53,223 bases of DNA, from contig BFEA01000962.1 in NCBI GenBank assembly GCA_003427395.1, positions 150,746 through 203,968 of the forward strand, given 5' to 3'. Made by a program: the position numbers and the translations under genes. The notes under the pieces are model-generated. The model was not told the origin of the DNA. It saw only the letters and a program-made list of their open reading frames with translations, and made no database searches. Numbering within the stretch: the first letter of the stretch is position 1; every line of letters begins with the position of its first letter. This DNA comes from Chara braunii (Eukaryota; Streptophyta; Charophyceae; Charales; Characeae). Shown piece by piece: positions 32,994-42,990 of the stretch.

Positions 32994-33722
32994 GGTAGTA
33001 GGTGGCAGATCACCACTGTGATTGGGGTGGTTCCTATTTACCTGGGCAAGAGAGAATTGGCTTGCAGCAGTCACTCTGGAAGGATGGATGGTGCTGACCC
33101 CCAGGCTGCACGGGTAAAATAAGAAGGTTGTTAAGTATGAAATAACTTGCAAGTAGGGGAGAGACAGCTGTCACAGACAGTCGGGCATGTCCACCTAATG
33201 CCTTTGTGGGAATAGGACCATAGGAGGTAGCCGGCACCCAAGGTGTATGCTGGGGCCGGGAGGGGTGTAGAGTTAGTAACCGAGATAATTCTGTCTGGGG
33301 GGGCCGCGTTAAGCTCCGGGGTCGTAAAGGGATAAGGGAAGATACACGTTTTAGTTGCGAGACAGAAGGACAGTTGCCCTTTGCGGGTTTCGGTTCCTCC
33401 TCCTTTCTTATTAGTAGGCTCTATGACGAGTTTGTCCTTTCATTCGAGGTAGAGGTTGGGAGTAAAGAGGTAGTCTTGGTATAGAGGTTGGGAGGAACTG
33501 GGAGAGAAAGCTACAAAGGAAGAGTAACTTCTATTTTCTTAATTGTTTGTTGTTTTTTCAACTATTTTTTTTGTTTTCTCAGGTGAGTGTTTTGTTCTCG
33601 GGTCCCGCTGGGTCCTGTAGAAAACGAAACAGGATAAGGCTCCTAGCTCCGGCCTATTTGTGGGGTGGCCGGCCCCATCCATTTTCTTGATGAGTAATGA
33701 ATGAGTACCTTTTAAAGGACAA
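32994..33722. other. gene-free interval
   Basis: No domain-bearing frame on either strand. Nothing recognised. Confidence 0.55.
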
Positions 33723-33826
33723 ATGTGGCGGTTGCATCTAGCCATGATCTACCGGGAAATTCATTTTGATTTTGCACATTCCGAGAGTAGTGTGGTGAGG
33801 CCCTATTGTCTGCTATTTTCCTTCTG
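33723..33826 (+). repeat. dispersed repeat, copy 1 (pair of 38250-38345)
   Basis: Shares GCCATGATCTA, GGGAA, TTCATT, TTTTGCACATT, CGAGAGT and GGTGAGGCCCTAT in order with 38250-38345, and a core with the 13155-13410 repeats. It lies directly upstream of the truncated LINE-A tail. Confidence 0.75.
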
Positions 33827-34270
33827 GGAAACACATTTCAGGAGAACATGTACTTCCTGGGTAGGTGTTTCATCATGTGGGTAATATGGTGAAGAAGATG
33901 CATTCTGGAATTGGAGGGAGTCATGGTGGAAGAGGGGGAAACCACGGAGCAACTACAGCTACTAGTACAACATGAGATCACGGCGCAATGGCAGTCCGTC
34001 AAGGGAAAATTGAACCAGGCACACACCAAGGTGGACATCGACAGACTTATCTCTCGATTCGGTGAGGAATGGCTGGGGGGGGAAAGGGAGGGCTGGGTGA
34101 CAAACATGAGCTGGACAGATGATAGGATAGATCAGCGTTCGCAAGAGGGGCAAAGGGTAGAATTGGAAATGAACTATTCGCTGCACTTCCACGAATGGAC
34201 AAGGGTGGACCCCAGCGACCCGCTACTACTTGCTCAGGAATTCGATGATCCCTTCCCCCCCATCCGCTGA
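33827..34270 (+). pseudogene. LINE family A, 3' tail only (copy A3)
   Basis: The first bases read NTFQENMYFLGR, matching NTFEENMFNLGR of A1. The open frame 33911-34270 (119 codons) contains EEGETTEQLQLLVQH, GEEWLGGEREGWVTNMSW and LAQEFDDPFPP, matching the C-terminal tail of A1 at 9129-9500. Only the last 150 or so residues of ORF2 remain, an extreme 5' truncation. One stop precedes the open part. No activity expected. Confidence 0.82.
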
Positions 34271-34849
34271 CCCTGGAGCAATGTTTGGGGGATGGTGTCT
34301 GGAAGTCTTTCTACGTCCGTCTTGAAATTTTGTAGGCGATCTTATTCACTAGGCCTATGAATGGTGTATACTCTTGATTGATCCTGCACTGTTGCTGTGA
34401 TCAAATTCATCGCGATTTATATTTTAAATTTTGTTTTTTTCGAATTTCTTGTTTGAACTTCTTCATACTGATTTTCATAAATTTGATCATAATATCAAGG
34501 TCCTAACTCCTAATCGTTGTTCAAATTAATTCCAAACTTCGTTCGTATGTCTCATTAAAATCTCTTATATGTGACTTTCTCAAATTTGAAATCTCGCGAT
34601 ATGTTCCAAACTTCGCTCGCATGTCTCCTTAAAAATTCTTAAAAATTATTGCACTAAAATATGAAATTCTAATCTTCTATAATTTCCTATTCCGTATAAC
34701 TTTTTTCTTACTTTTTGTGTCCAGAGTATTGAATTTCAAATCTCAAATTTCTAAAAAAATCTTATACAATTCTTGCTTCCGATTTTTATGTCATAATTTT
34801 GCCTTCTATTTTTGAATTTGAAACAACGTGTATCTGAGTTTATGCTGGT
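34271..34849. other. AT-rich interval without genes
   Basis: AT-rich, with repeated phrases such as CCAAACTTCGTTCGTATGTC and CCAAACTTCGCTCGCATGTC (about 34531 and 34607) and several AAATTTGAAAT-type boxes. No gene is supported. Confidence 0.65.
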
Positions 34850-35640
34850 TGTAGTGGGTTGTTTTGGTGGTGATGGTTGGAGATAACGCGCTTTGCGGCG
34901 AAGGGGCTAGCCTGTAGGGCGGGAATAGGGTATAGCGGCGGTGGAGATGGTGGCTCAACCGTAGTAAGTCTTGCCGGAGTAGGGGTGAGAATGAATTTTG
35001 TTGGCCGATTGCAACCAGTTCCTGCAGGAGATGGATGATGGGAACCACATTTATGGTGAGGATTGGTGGTTTGTCTGTTATCTGCTGACGTCCGTTCGTC
35101 GTAGTGGTCTGCGAATGGACGAGGCCAAAACGACGTTGGTTGGTGCTGGGGCTTGGTAGCGCTGCCCTGTAACTCGTCTGTTGGTGGGCTGGTACTTAGT
35201 CAACGCTGGCCGGAGTCGGGGCGGGTCGCTCTTCCCTGTAGCCTAGCAGGTGGGGGTTTCTGGGGTGGGTCGCGCCACCCTGTAACCTAGCAGTTGGGGG
35301 TATGAGGCCTGGTAGAGATTGAGTATTGGGGTTTCAGGCGGAGGCGGATAAGGTTGGGCTGCTGAAATGCACCGGGGCAGGTGTTTTTTTGGTCTGAAAG
35401 CCTCGGATAATCTTAGTTGTTTTTTGTTTTCTTCACAAGTAAGTTGGCTGTTTGGTGGTCTTAAGAATATTTTAGGACTCTGGGGACTCCTAGCAACTCG
35501 TTTTAGGTGGCTTCGATGCTGTTATACTCAGTGATCTGCGGCTGTTCGAGGCCATATGACGCTGGCCGGTGCTGGGGTGTTGCCCTGTAACCTGCTGATG
35601 CAGGAGCGTAAGGCCTGGTAGAGAGATCTGGGGATGCTTT
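34850..35640 (-). repeat. GC-rich imperfect tandem array, pair of 14400-15300
   Basis: Blocks CGCTGGCCGG, GCCCTGTAAC, GCAGGAG/GCAGTTGGGGG and GGCCTGGTAGAGA recur about five times (34910, 35160, 35225, 35280, 35560). On the minus strand it lies directly after the LINE ORF1 at 37467-35674. The + strand array at 14400-15300 also lies between ORF1-like and ORF2 sequence. Confidence 0.6.
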
Positions 35641-35673
35641 GGGGTGGGCATTCGACGGGACAACCAAGGGTTG

Positions 35674-36005
35674 CTACTGGGGCGACGCTGGTCGGAGCTG
35701 GGGTGAGTTGTGTTGCCCTGTAATCCTTAGAATCACCGAGCTCGGGCGGAGGGGGGAAGAGTTGGGGGTAAGCTCCGGTGATTCCTCACCCTTTTCGTTT
35801 TCCGGAGTTCCCACCCTCTCTACCTTGAAACCCCCTGTCAATACTTCTTCAACACGTCTCTTCTTTTCTTCAAGGAGGGAGGATGTATCCAGGTCTTCCT
35901 CCTCCTCGTCTTCCCCCTCACTCTCCTCCAGGCTATCCTTATCCTCTTCATCCTCTTCATCTGAGGATTTCAAGTAGGACCCAAAGGGGGAGGGGGGGGG
36001 GGGGG

Positions 36006-36050
<45 letters not shown>

Positions 36051-37467
36051 GGAGAGGGGGGGGGGGGGGGGGGGGGGGGCGAGGGAAGGGGAGATCTGAA
36101 ATCTAATTCCCTTTCTTTGAATAAAACCAAAGCCTTACCGACTTGGATTGCCTCATTCTCTGGCAGTCTTTCTTCATCCTCCCGCAACTGTTCTTCCCTT
36201 TTTCTCTTTTCTCTGACAACAACCCGATCCAGCTCCATCCCAACTGGGCTGTTTCCAGACCCTTTGTTTCCTTTGTGGGGCAAGTCTGACAAATCCCGTT
36301 CAACCTGGTCTCCCCTTGCGTCTAAGTTCATATCCCCACTTCCTCCACTCCCATCCTCCTTGCTGGGAGGGGGGGGGGGGGGGGGGGCGGGGTTTCTTTC
36401 TCTGTGTTACCATCACCCCCCGGACTGGTCCCTCGAGTGCGTCCCCCAGTCCCTCCCCCTGCTTCACTCTGCGTCCCTTGCTTCCCTCCACTCCCGCCTC
36501 CGCTTCTGCCTCCATTCTTGCCACTATCATCCCCTTTCTCCCCTCGGCTCTCTTCCTCCCCTTGCTTTTTCCTTCTGTCCCCTCCTCCACCTTTCTCCCC
36601 TCTCCCTTTCTTAGGATTGGAAGTCTTAACCGTGCTGGCGTACGATTTTCTTTTTCCTGCAGTGCAGTCCAGGTCTCCTTTGTAGTGAAAGTGCTTCCTG
36701 CACGCGGGACACCACGGGGTGGCTGCACATACCACATCAATTTCCACATACCCGTGTTCCCCCATATCCACAATCAAACATCCTTTGTATCGTAAACGGG
36801 CTGCTGACTCTAAGTCAAAGCGGATATTGACTAAATCCGGGCTTAACTTGTCAGCGAAGGCCGGGGATTCCTTAATTATTGTTCCGAACGCGTCTTGTAC
36901 GACTTTGGACAGATGGGGGAGAGCCCCCAGCGGGACTTGCATGCACCTGATCCAAAAAAAATTGAACCTAGCGACTTCCCTCCATTCCCACAATTTGTGC
37001 TCCGACATCCATGGCCGGAAAGAAACCTTGTAATGTTTCGAATCAAGCTCAATTTCCGTTCCAGCTAGTCTCAACATCCATGCTGCTACTTCTTTCGCGG
37101 GTGCCACATAAGTCACCAGGTTCTTCCCTTCGTTATGAAATAAGCTCCGTTTCAGAGGGACAGCGATGTCTCCAGCAGAAGCCCAACCGTTCTCATAAAT
37201 ACGAACCAGCCGTTTCTTAACGTCAATTGGTAAGGATGTCGAGTCGTCACCAAAGAGCACAGTCACAACATGTTCCCTTAGCCATTCGGCTTGGATTTGG
37301 TAGACTTCTGGGTTGATCGTGACTCTGACATAATCCTCACCCGTTTCAACCGTGTTCGGTGCAAGATTTTCCGGGAATACTCCGTCTGTGTAGCATGTTG
37401 CTATCAGTTCCTTCGCTCTTTGCTTATCCGCATCAGTCCAAGAAGAATTAGCGTTGGCTGTCGCCAT
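35674..37467 (-). CDS. LINE ORF1 (gag-like, RNA-binding) with Cys/His knuckle, broken C-terminus
   Basis: Minus strand, ATG at 37467. The first 379 codons are open to 36328. They include a globular region with WLREHVVTVLFGDD, KRLVRIYENGW, FNFFWIRCMQVPLGALPH and FGTIIKESPAF, a layout like the DUF4283-type domain of plant LINE ORF1. Next is CPACRKHFHYKGDLDC, a CX2CX4HX6C knuckle-like motif, and then a Lys/Gly/Arg-rich disordered tail. The frame breaks at a poly-G run (36369-36387). It resumes as 36331-35957 (DLSDLPHKGNKG...), is broken again by poly-G and (GA)n (35990-36080), and resumes as an acidic stretch 35973-35674. The homopolymer breaks could be real or assembly errors. The ORF2 that should follow is absent; a GC-rich array lies there instead. 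Confidence 0.7.
35990..36080. repeat. poly-G / (GA)n / poly-G block
   Basis: G run at about 35990-36008, (GA)n at about 36008-36052, then a G run at about 36056-36079. It breaks the reading frame of the minus-strand ORF1. Confidence 0.95.
36444..36478. repeat. 35-bp segment duplicated at the window end
   Basis: Identical to 53189-53223. It lies inside the minus-strand ORF1. The second copy follows a sequencing adapter, so this is the genuine location and the far copy is artefactual. Confidence 0.95.
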
Positions 37468-38249
37468 AGAGACCGCAAACTAGTAAACAGTCCTATTGTC
37501 TATGATAAAGGCCTATCTATATAAATAGAGGCATCGATATTTTGGGTATTTCTGTTTACTCTCTCAACCCTTCCCAAGGCTATGTGTCGAGAGGGTTAAA
37601 CCTGTGTGGAAGTCTCTGAGCGTCGTCTCTTGTTAAGACTATCCGAGTTTCTCACGAATAGTCTGACACCTGTCGTCCGAAAATGTCAAACATGCGCGAA
37701 GTTTCGATGAACCTGGAACTCCTTGCTCTACGCTCCTCGTGGGGAAAGCGCCCTCCTGTCCACCGATCTTCCACGGTCGGAAACTAACCACCCAAACTTG
37801 GTGAGGAGAAGCCCCGGCATCGCCTCCCTTGGGAAATGCTGAAGAAGACAAGGCGAAAGGCACGAGCCGAGTTTCCGCTGCCTCCCTGGAGTCAACTACC
37901 GCTACCGTCACCGATAGCGCCTAACGCCAGAATAGCGCAGCTTTTGCGCGGTCCGTCGCCAACCCCCCTTTGCTCGTATGCCTATCTCATTTTTCTTGCT
38001 AGTACTGATACAAAGGTTTCTTCGCCAGGAGGTTTTATGAGTTTTCCCCTGCTTTCACTGTTCCATACAGCCTTCTGTACCAGTGAGGCCACTATCCTGT
38101 TTCAGCCAGAGGCCAGGCTATTCCCTTGACCCCTTCCTTTTCTCCGCATCCCATTGGTAGAATCGTTGACAAAGGCCCAGATTGTCCTCACGCCTTTATT
38201 TCTGAGACTTCTGGTAGGCGGCCTTGCGGAAATACCCCGATAACCCGTG
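37468..38249. other. putative LINE 5' region and intergenic DNA
   Basis: Upstream of the minus-strand ORF1. It holds a TATA-like TCTATATAAATAGA at about 37513 and a minus-strand frame at 37911-37639 of unknown meaning. No gene is supported. It may be the LINE 5' UTR. Confidence 0.4.
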
Positions 38250-38345
38250 TAGAGGTGGCCGCATTTGGCCATGATCTATGGGGAAGTTCATTCTGGTTTT
38301 GCACATTTCGAGAGTGGTGAGGCCCTATGTCTGCATTTTGCCTAC
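38250..38345 (+). repeat. dispersed repeat, copy 2
   Basis: Same order of blocks as 33723-33826 (GGCCATGATCTA, TTTTGCACATTTCGAGAGT, GGTGAGGCCCTAT). Lies about 330 bp upstream of the host gene TATA box. Confidence 0.75.
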
Positions 38346-38549
38346 ATGGCTCCCCTGGGCGTTTCCACGCCGTAGAGAAAAGGCCACCAAAAAACAGATA
38401 TTGAATCAACAACTACCTTCCGCTCTAGTTTCCTGCCACATGTCATCCAGAACTCAACAGGGGCTTCCGGTATGTGAGAAAGAAAAAGGAGTCACAAAAA
38501 CGAGTTCTAATTGCACTATGGGGCAAGTCGAACGTTTCCCCATCCCCTC

Positions 38550-38582
38550 TCCCCCCCCCCCCCCCCCCCCCCCCCAAAAAAA
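38550..38582. repeat. poly-C then poly-A homopolymers
   Basis: About 25 C followed by about 7 A, roughly 90 bp upstream of the host gene TATA box. Length is likely to be unreliable. Confidence 0.9.
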
Positions 38583-38673
38583 GGTCCGTCGTTACGCACT
38601 TATCATTGACGGACTACGCCTCGCTCCACACAGGCCCGAACGTTCAATGAAGTACCCCTCAGCGTTTCGCCTC

Positions 38674-38682
38674 TATAAATAC
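38674..38682 (+). promoter_or_regulatory. TATA box of the secreted-protein gene
   Basis: CTATAAATA within CCTCTATAAATACC, about 175 bp before the ATG. Transcription would start about 30 bp downstream, near 38705, giving a 5' UTR that includes the (CT)29 tract. This is inferred from sequence alone. Confidence 0.55.
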
Positions 38683-38770
38683 CAAGCATGCACAGCCCAT
38701 CGAACATCACCGCGCTGGTAGTTCATTCGCTCTNAANCCGAGGGCGACGGTAGTTCTCACGGCCGCTCTG

Positions 38771-38773
<3 letters not shown>

Positions 38774-38831
<58 letters not shown>
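38774..38831 (+). repeat. (CT)29 tract in the presumed 5' UTR
   Basis: 58 bases of perfect CT, ending 22 bp before the start codon of the secreted-protein gene. Complementary to the (AG)n tract just after the stop codon. Confidence 0.95.
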
Positions 38832-38834
<3 letters not shown>

Positions 38835-38853
38835 GGNGTGGAAGACGAGCATC

Positions 38854-39604
38854 ATGGCTCGCCTGCGNGTTTCCATGCTGCTGGCCTTGGGCGTCGTCGC
38901 CCTCGTTCTCTCTGCTGCTCTGCCCTCCGAGTGCGCGCACCGACGGATGAAGGGCGCTCCTAAGTGCGATGACGATGTCGACAACTGCCCAAATCGTTGC
39001 CCCGGAGGACCCAACTGTCCCAAGCCACCGCCGCCCACAAGTGGCAGTTGCGACAAGCCGCTGGGAGAATGTGACTTCTTCTTCCACGAACACAAGAACG
39101 AAGTGCCGACCATCACTCTCGTCCGAAAGGGGGACAACCATATCTACGTCGACTGCGGTCATATCGTGCATCAGGATGGGTAAGTCAGCAGCGCCGTTAT
39201 ACCTCCCGTTTGTTGACCTCCCGTTTGTCGAGTTTCCGTTAGCGACCGTTTGTTGGAGTGCGACAACGAAACAAAGAAAGAAATTGAAAGAACGAAAGAG
39301 AAGCAGAATCGATATCCTCTTGCATTTTTCCACTTCTGTTCTTTTTCTTCTTTTGACGGAGGGGAATTGTTATGTTTTTTCTTTTCTTTGGTTTAATTCC
39401 TCAACCTTTATTCTTGTTTCGGTTTAGGGTTGTGCTTTTCCAAACCTGAAGGTTGAATTCTTTCTTTGTTTCGTTCCCGTGTATGCGGTTTCATGATGAG
39501 TTTCTCTCTTTCTGTCAGACGTTAACCTCCGTTTGAGCCCGTCAGCCATCGTTAGTACAAAGTTTAACAAACGAAGAACGTTTGTTTTTTTTTTTGTTAT
39601 TTTT

Positions 39605-39649
<45 letters not shown>

Positions 39650-40385
39650 NGAAGAAGGAGGGAGCAAGGTGCACAGCGCAGCTCCCCACGCAGACTCCAA
39701 CGCACGTACTCCAAAATGTGCAACTGAAGAATGAGACTGAAAACAAACAATGGCTGGGGTATACCCCAGCGGACTGACGGGACTGGACTGGACTGGCTGG
39801 TACCGACAGAGGTACTGGCCTGGACTGGCCTACCCCGAATACAACACAGGCCTGTGAGAACAGACCAAGGGGGCTAGTCTCACAGGCCAACCCGAGGTCC
39901 GCTACAACGGCAGCGGCTTCAAGATATTCCCTCACATCTACGCCCGCTGCCGCACGGCCCCGTGGGCGCGCTCACTCGTTTAATGGCGCACTGTGAACAT
40001 TTCGGTACGCGCGCCTCTCTGCACAATGCCCCGCCCTGGATCGCCTTCATCTGCCAGCCCTCCTCAAAACTTTCGACCCCAAATCTGGCACGCAGCACAC
40101 CATCGACCTCTGCCCCACGGCCAATGCTGCTTAAGGGGTAGGATATCGTATATCCTGTATTTACTATTTTGGGAAAAGGACAGAAACGACTGTGTTCACG
40201 TCTTAACGCACGCAAATCTAACCAGGTCAGACCGCGCCTCTCCATCTCCACATCCAGGCACGTGGATTCTTTTTTTTTTTTTTTTCCCAAACCCCAGGGT
40301 GCACGTGCATTCTTACCCAGGTAAACTCTCTGCATCCACTCCAGTGCAATTTTCGCCTGAAGGATGCTTTTTTTTTTTTTTTTTT

Positions 40386-40445
<60 letters not shown>

Positions 40446-41595
40446 CTTATTTCTCTCTCTCCCTCCTCCCGTCCGTTCAATCCGTCGCCGCATGATTTTG
40501 TTTTCGTTTTTGTTTTTGTTAAGGTCCAACCAACAAAAACGTCGATGTTGAGCTTGTTCGTGCTTTTGTCTTGCGACGCTCGTCCCCTTTCAGCCTTGTT
40601 TCACCGGTCGGCGAATGAATTATTTTTTTGCATTTGTAGCCACTAGCGGTAGAATGAGTACATTGGTTTCTCCAAACTCATACCGCTGCATGCCAAATAT
40701 TTGTCCTCTCCTAGCCTTGCGGCTTCCCACTTCCACTCCCGTCTCTCTCTCTGAGTGTGGATATAGATATCGATATATTATACGCATGGATAGAAATACA
40801 AATATATACGTACGGATATGGATATTTACGTACGGATATAGATATAGGTGTATGCATGCATGCATGTATGTACGTATGCATGCATGGATGCATGCATGCG
40901 TTTACTTGCGTAGCGTTACAAGCTAAAGGTTTGTTTTTTTTCTTGGGGGGGGAGCATGGGGGCTACGCAAGAGGGGGCAAGGATGTGTTTCCCTCCTCTT
41001 TTTTTGTTTTTGGGCCAGATTCAGGCATTCAATCCGATCCTCCTTGCGCCGCAAAAATCACGTCGGCCATATAAAGTTCTTCTCTTTTTTACGTTCGTGC
41101 AATTGAAAGGACAGGCTGTTTTTGTATTTTTTTGGGGGGGGAGAGGAGGGGGGAGGGCATGCTGATCTTCTCTGTGTCGTCCAATTTTGTTTCTGAAGGA
41201 AAATGATTTTTTTTTTTGTTCCCCCCTTGTTCTTGAAAGGCTAATGAGGCCACATACTCACACGATGGTTTTTACGGACTGATACGGCACACGAAACGAA
41301 AAAGAAAATAGTGCATCTGCCGGACGTGAGCCCCTGGCCTCACGGCACACGAGACGAAAAAGACAGCAGTGCATCTGCCCACAGTAGGTGGCAAAATGCA
41401 TTCGTTACTTTTTCTGATAAACGCATGGATCAACCCATCTTCTGCGGGAAGATGCACTCGTTTCGTTTTTCACTTCGTGTGCCTTGAGGCGAACCTCTAA
41501 GGCGCCCTCGTTACGACGGCATACGACTATATATTAGGAATCAAGGGTGCGTTTTCAAAAAGAAAAAAAAAAAGAAAACTTCGTCATTTCAACAC

Positions 41596-41666
<71 letters not shown>

Positions 41667-42018
41667 CCCGGATTGTATTTACATGAAAACTCCGTTTTGA
41701 TTTGCTTTGCTTTGATATGATTCTCTTCTTGAATGCAGGCCCGACACGAGGCCGGTCCAGACGGTGAACTCCGCACACTGCTCGCTGCTGTCAGGCGGAT
41801 ACTGGGACCAGAACAAATGCGGTCACCACATTTACGGCAACGGAAGGCACATCGCGTCTCGGCATTTCCCCAGCATTCAGAACCCATCCCACTTCCTCAA
41901 CACCTGCATCAAGGTGCAGATCAGCGCAGCCCAGTACAAGGACGGAGGCAACTTCAACAACGGTCACAGCAACCCCAGGGCCTGCATCGTCGTCAAGACG
42001 GCAGGGAGCTTCGCCTAA
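38854..42018 (+). CDS. secreted Cys/His-rich protein, two exons (38854-39179, 41739-42018)
   Basis: The only convincing host gene. Exon 1 starts at ATG 38854 and ends at 39179 before GTAAGT (39180). Exon 2 starts at 41739 after TGCAG and ends at TAA 42016-42018. The joint falls in a Gly codon, phase 2, giving 201 residues. Residues 1-28 look like a signal peptide (MARLRVSMLLALGVVALVLS then small residues). The next part has CDDDVDNCPNRC, PGGPNC and a PPPP hinge (about 58-61). The core has FFFHEHKNE (75-83), CGHIVHQDG (101-109), a Cys-Gly-His-His pair (136-139) and Cys 165 and 191. There are 12 Cys in all and many His. It is probably exported to the wall or apoplast, with disulphides or metal sites. 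The CPxxCPxxC segment and FxFHxHKNE faintly recall land-plant root-cap/LEA-like secreted proteins. That link is weak and from memory. An N at 38868 does not change the Arg. Confidence 0.8.
39180..41738 (+). other. intron of the secreted-protein gene
   Basis: 2,559 bp, GT-AG. It holds three CT tracts (39608-39649, 40391-40442, 41598-41665), a perfect palindrome GCTGGGGTATACCCCAGC at 39753-39770, a hairpin 39849-39859/39878-39888 (GGCCTGTGAGA with TCTCACAGGCC), and a GATA/ATGCATGC-rich stretch at 40750-40900. The last CT tract ends about 73 bp before the acceptor and may extend the polypyrimidine tract. No internal exon is supported, although 39898-39965 has a short coding-like frame. Confidence 0.7.
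41286..41483. repeat. intronic direct and inverted repeats
   Basis: GGCACACGAAACGAAAAAGA...AGTGCATCTGCC at 41286-41321 recurs at 41344-41379 (GGCACACGAGACGAAAAAGA...). It recurs inverted at about 41440-41483 (GCGGGAAGATGCACTCGTTT...GTGTGCC). This looks like a small foldback or rearranged MITE. Confidence 0.75.
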
Positions 42019-42037
42019 AACGTAGCTACATGCAGAA

Positions 42038-42040
<3 letters not shown>

Positions 42041-42101
<61 letters not shown>

Positions 42102-42110
42102 GAGAGAGAA
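42041..42110 (+). repeat. (AG)n tract in the presumed 3' UTR
   Basis: (AG)25 from 42041 to 42090, then an interrupted GA stretch to 42110. Starts 22 bp after the stop codon. Complementary to the 5' UTR CT tract and to the CT tract at 42299-42376. Confidence 0.95.
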
Positions 42111-42293
42111 GGGGGTAGAGAGAGAGGTAGAAGAGAGGGATAGAGATGGGAAGGCGATCTTGAGATATGACGAAAGGTGGTCGCCTGCACGAGTTTTGTG
42201 TTTAAATTCGTCATTGTACAGCGATGCAAAAATTCAGCATCTGCAAAGAATTGCCCAACGTTTTTCTGTCTTGGGTGTGGTCAGGCATATGAT

Positions 42294-42298
<5 letters not shown>

Positions 42299-42376
<78 letters not shown>
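42299..42376. repeat. (CT)n tract downstream of the gene
   Basis: Nearly 80 bases of CT. If it lies in the 3' UTR it could pair with 42041-42110. No clear AATAAA is seen nearby, so the transcript end is unknown. Confidence 0.9.
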
Positions 42377-42379
<3 letters not shown>

Positions 42380-42591
42380 GTGGGTTTACGGGGTTCGGGA
42401 TGCGTGTGCGGTTGTGTGGATGTGGATGTGTGCTTTGGTGTTTCAAGATGATGACAGACATTCATCACAGCGACTCCCTATTAGTACACGTTTTTTTTTT
42501 TTTTTTGACTCTTTCCCGCAAGTTGCAGCATTGTTTTCGCACTGTGGTGCATTTTTTCCCTTGTGTCCATAATCTGTGTGTGGGCAATATA

Positions 42592-42990
42592 GTGCCACGT
42601 GTCAATGGCCTGTCAGCAGGAATAGTCCTTGTCTTAGTGAGCGCTTGACACCCGGCAGATAGAATAGTCCTTGACTCCTTGTATTTTCTTTTAATAGTCC
42701 TCGTAATTTCCTTCCGCCCTGACCGGAAAAGTAGCTTGTATACGTTCCCCGACGTGCAATTTGAAACTGTTTTTTTTTTTTTGCCCCAAGTGTATTCTCC
42801 AGCTCTTTTTGTGACTCCCGGGTAGTTTCCATTTCTTCCTTCCTTCGTTTCTTTCTTTCTTTTTTTCTTTCTTTCTTTCTTTCTTTCTTTCTTGCTTGGC
42901 TTTTTTTTTTCTTCTTCTTCCTTTTTTGCCAAGTTCTTGTCTTTCTGCGCCCTTAAAAACCGCCAGCTCATGGCCCCATTGACACGTGGC
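42592..42990. mobile_element. possible MITE with 16-bp terminal inverted repeats
   Basis: TGCCACGTGTCAATGG at 42592-42607 is the perfect reverse complement of CCATTGACACGTGGCA at 42975-42990. The interior holds GATAGAATAGTCCTT-type repeats and pyrimidine runs. It could also be two inverted copies of a smaller repeat. Confidence 0.5.

Noticed and set aside
36316-36795. 159-codon plus-strand frame
   Set aside because: Pro/Ser-rich antisense shadow of the minus-strand LINE ORF1.
39898-39965. Possible extra exon in the intron
   Set aside because: Short coding-like frame only. No convincing acceptor and donor pair with compatible phase, and the two-exon model already joins in frame.
40750-40900. 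Short ORFs with Tyr/Ile/Asp or Met/His/Cys repeats
   Set aside because: Products of GATA and ATGC simple repeats.
42160-42648. 162-codon frame downstream of the host gene
   Set aside because: Core is the (CT)n microsatellite and the rest lacks any recognisable feature.
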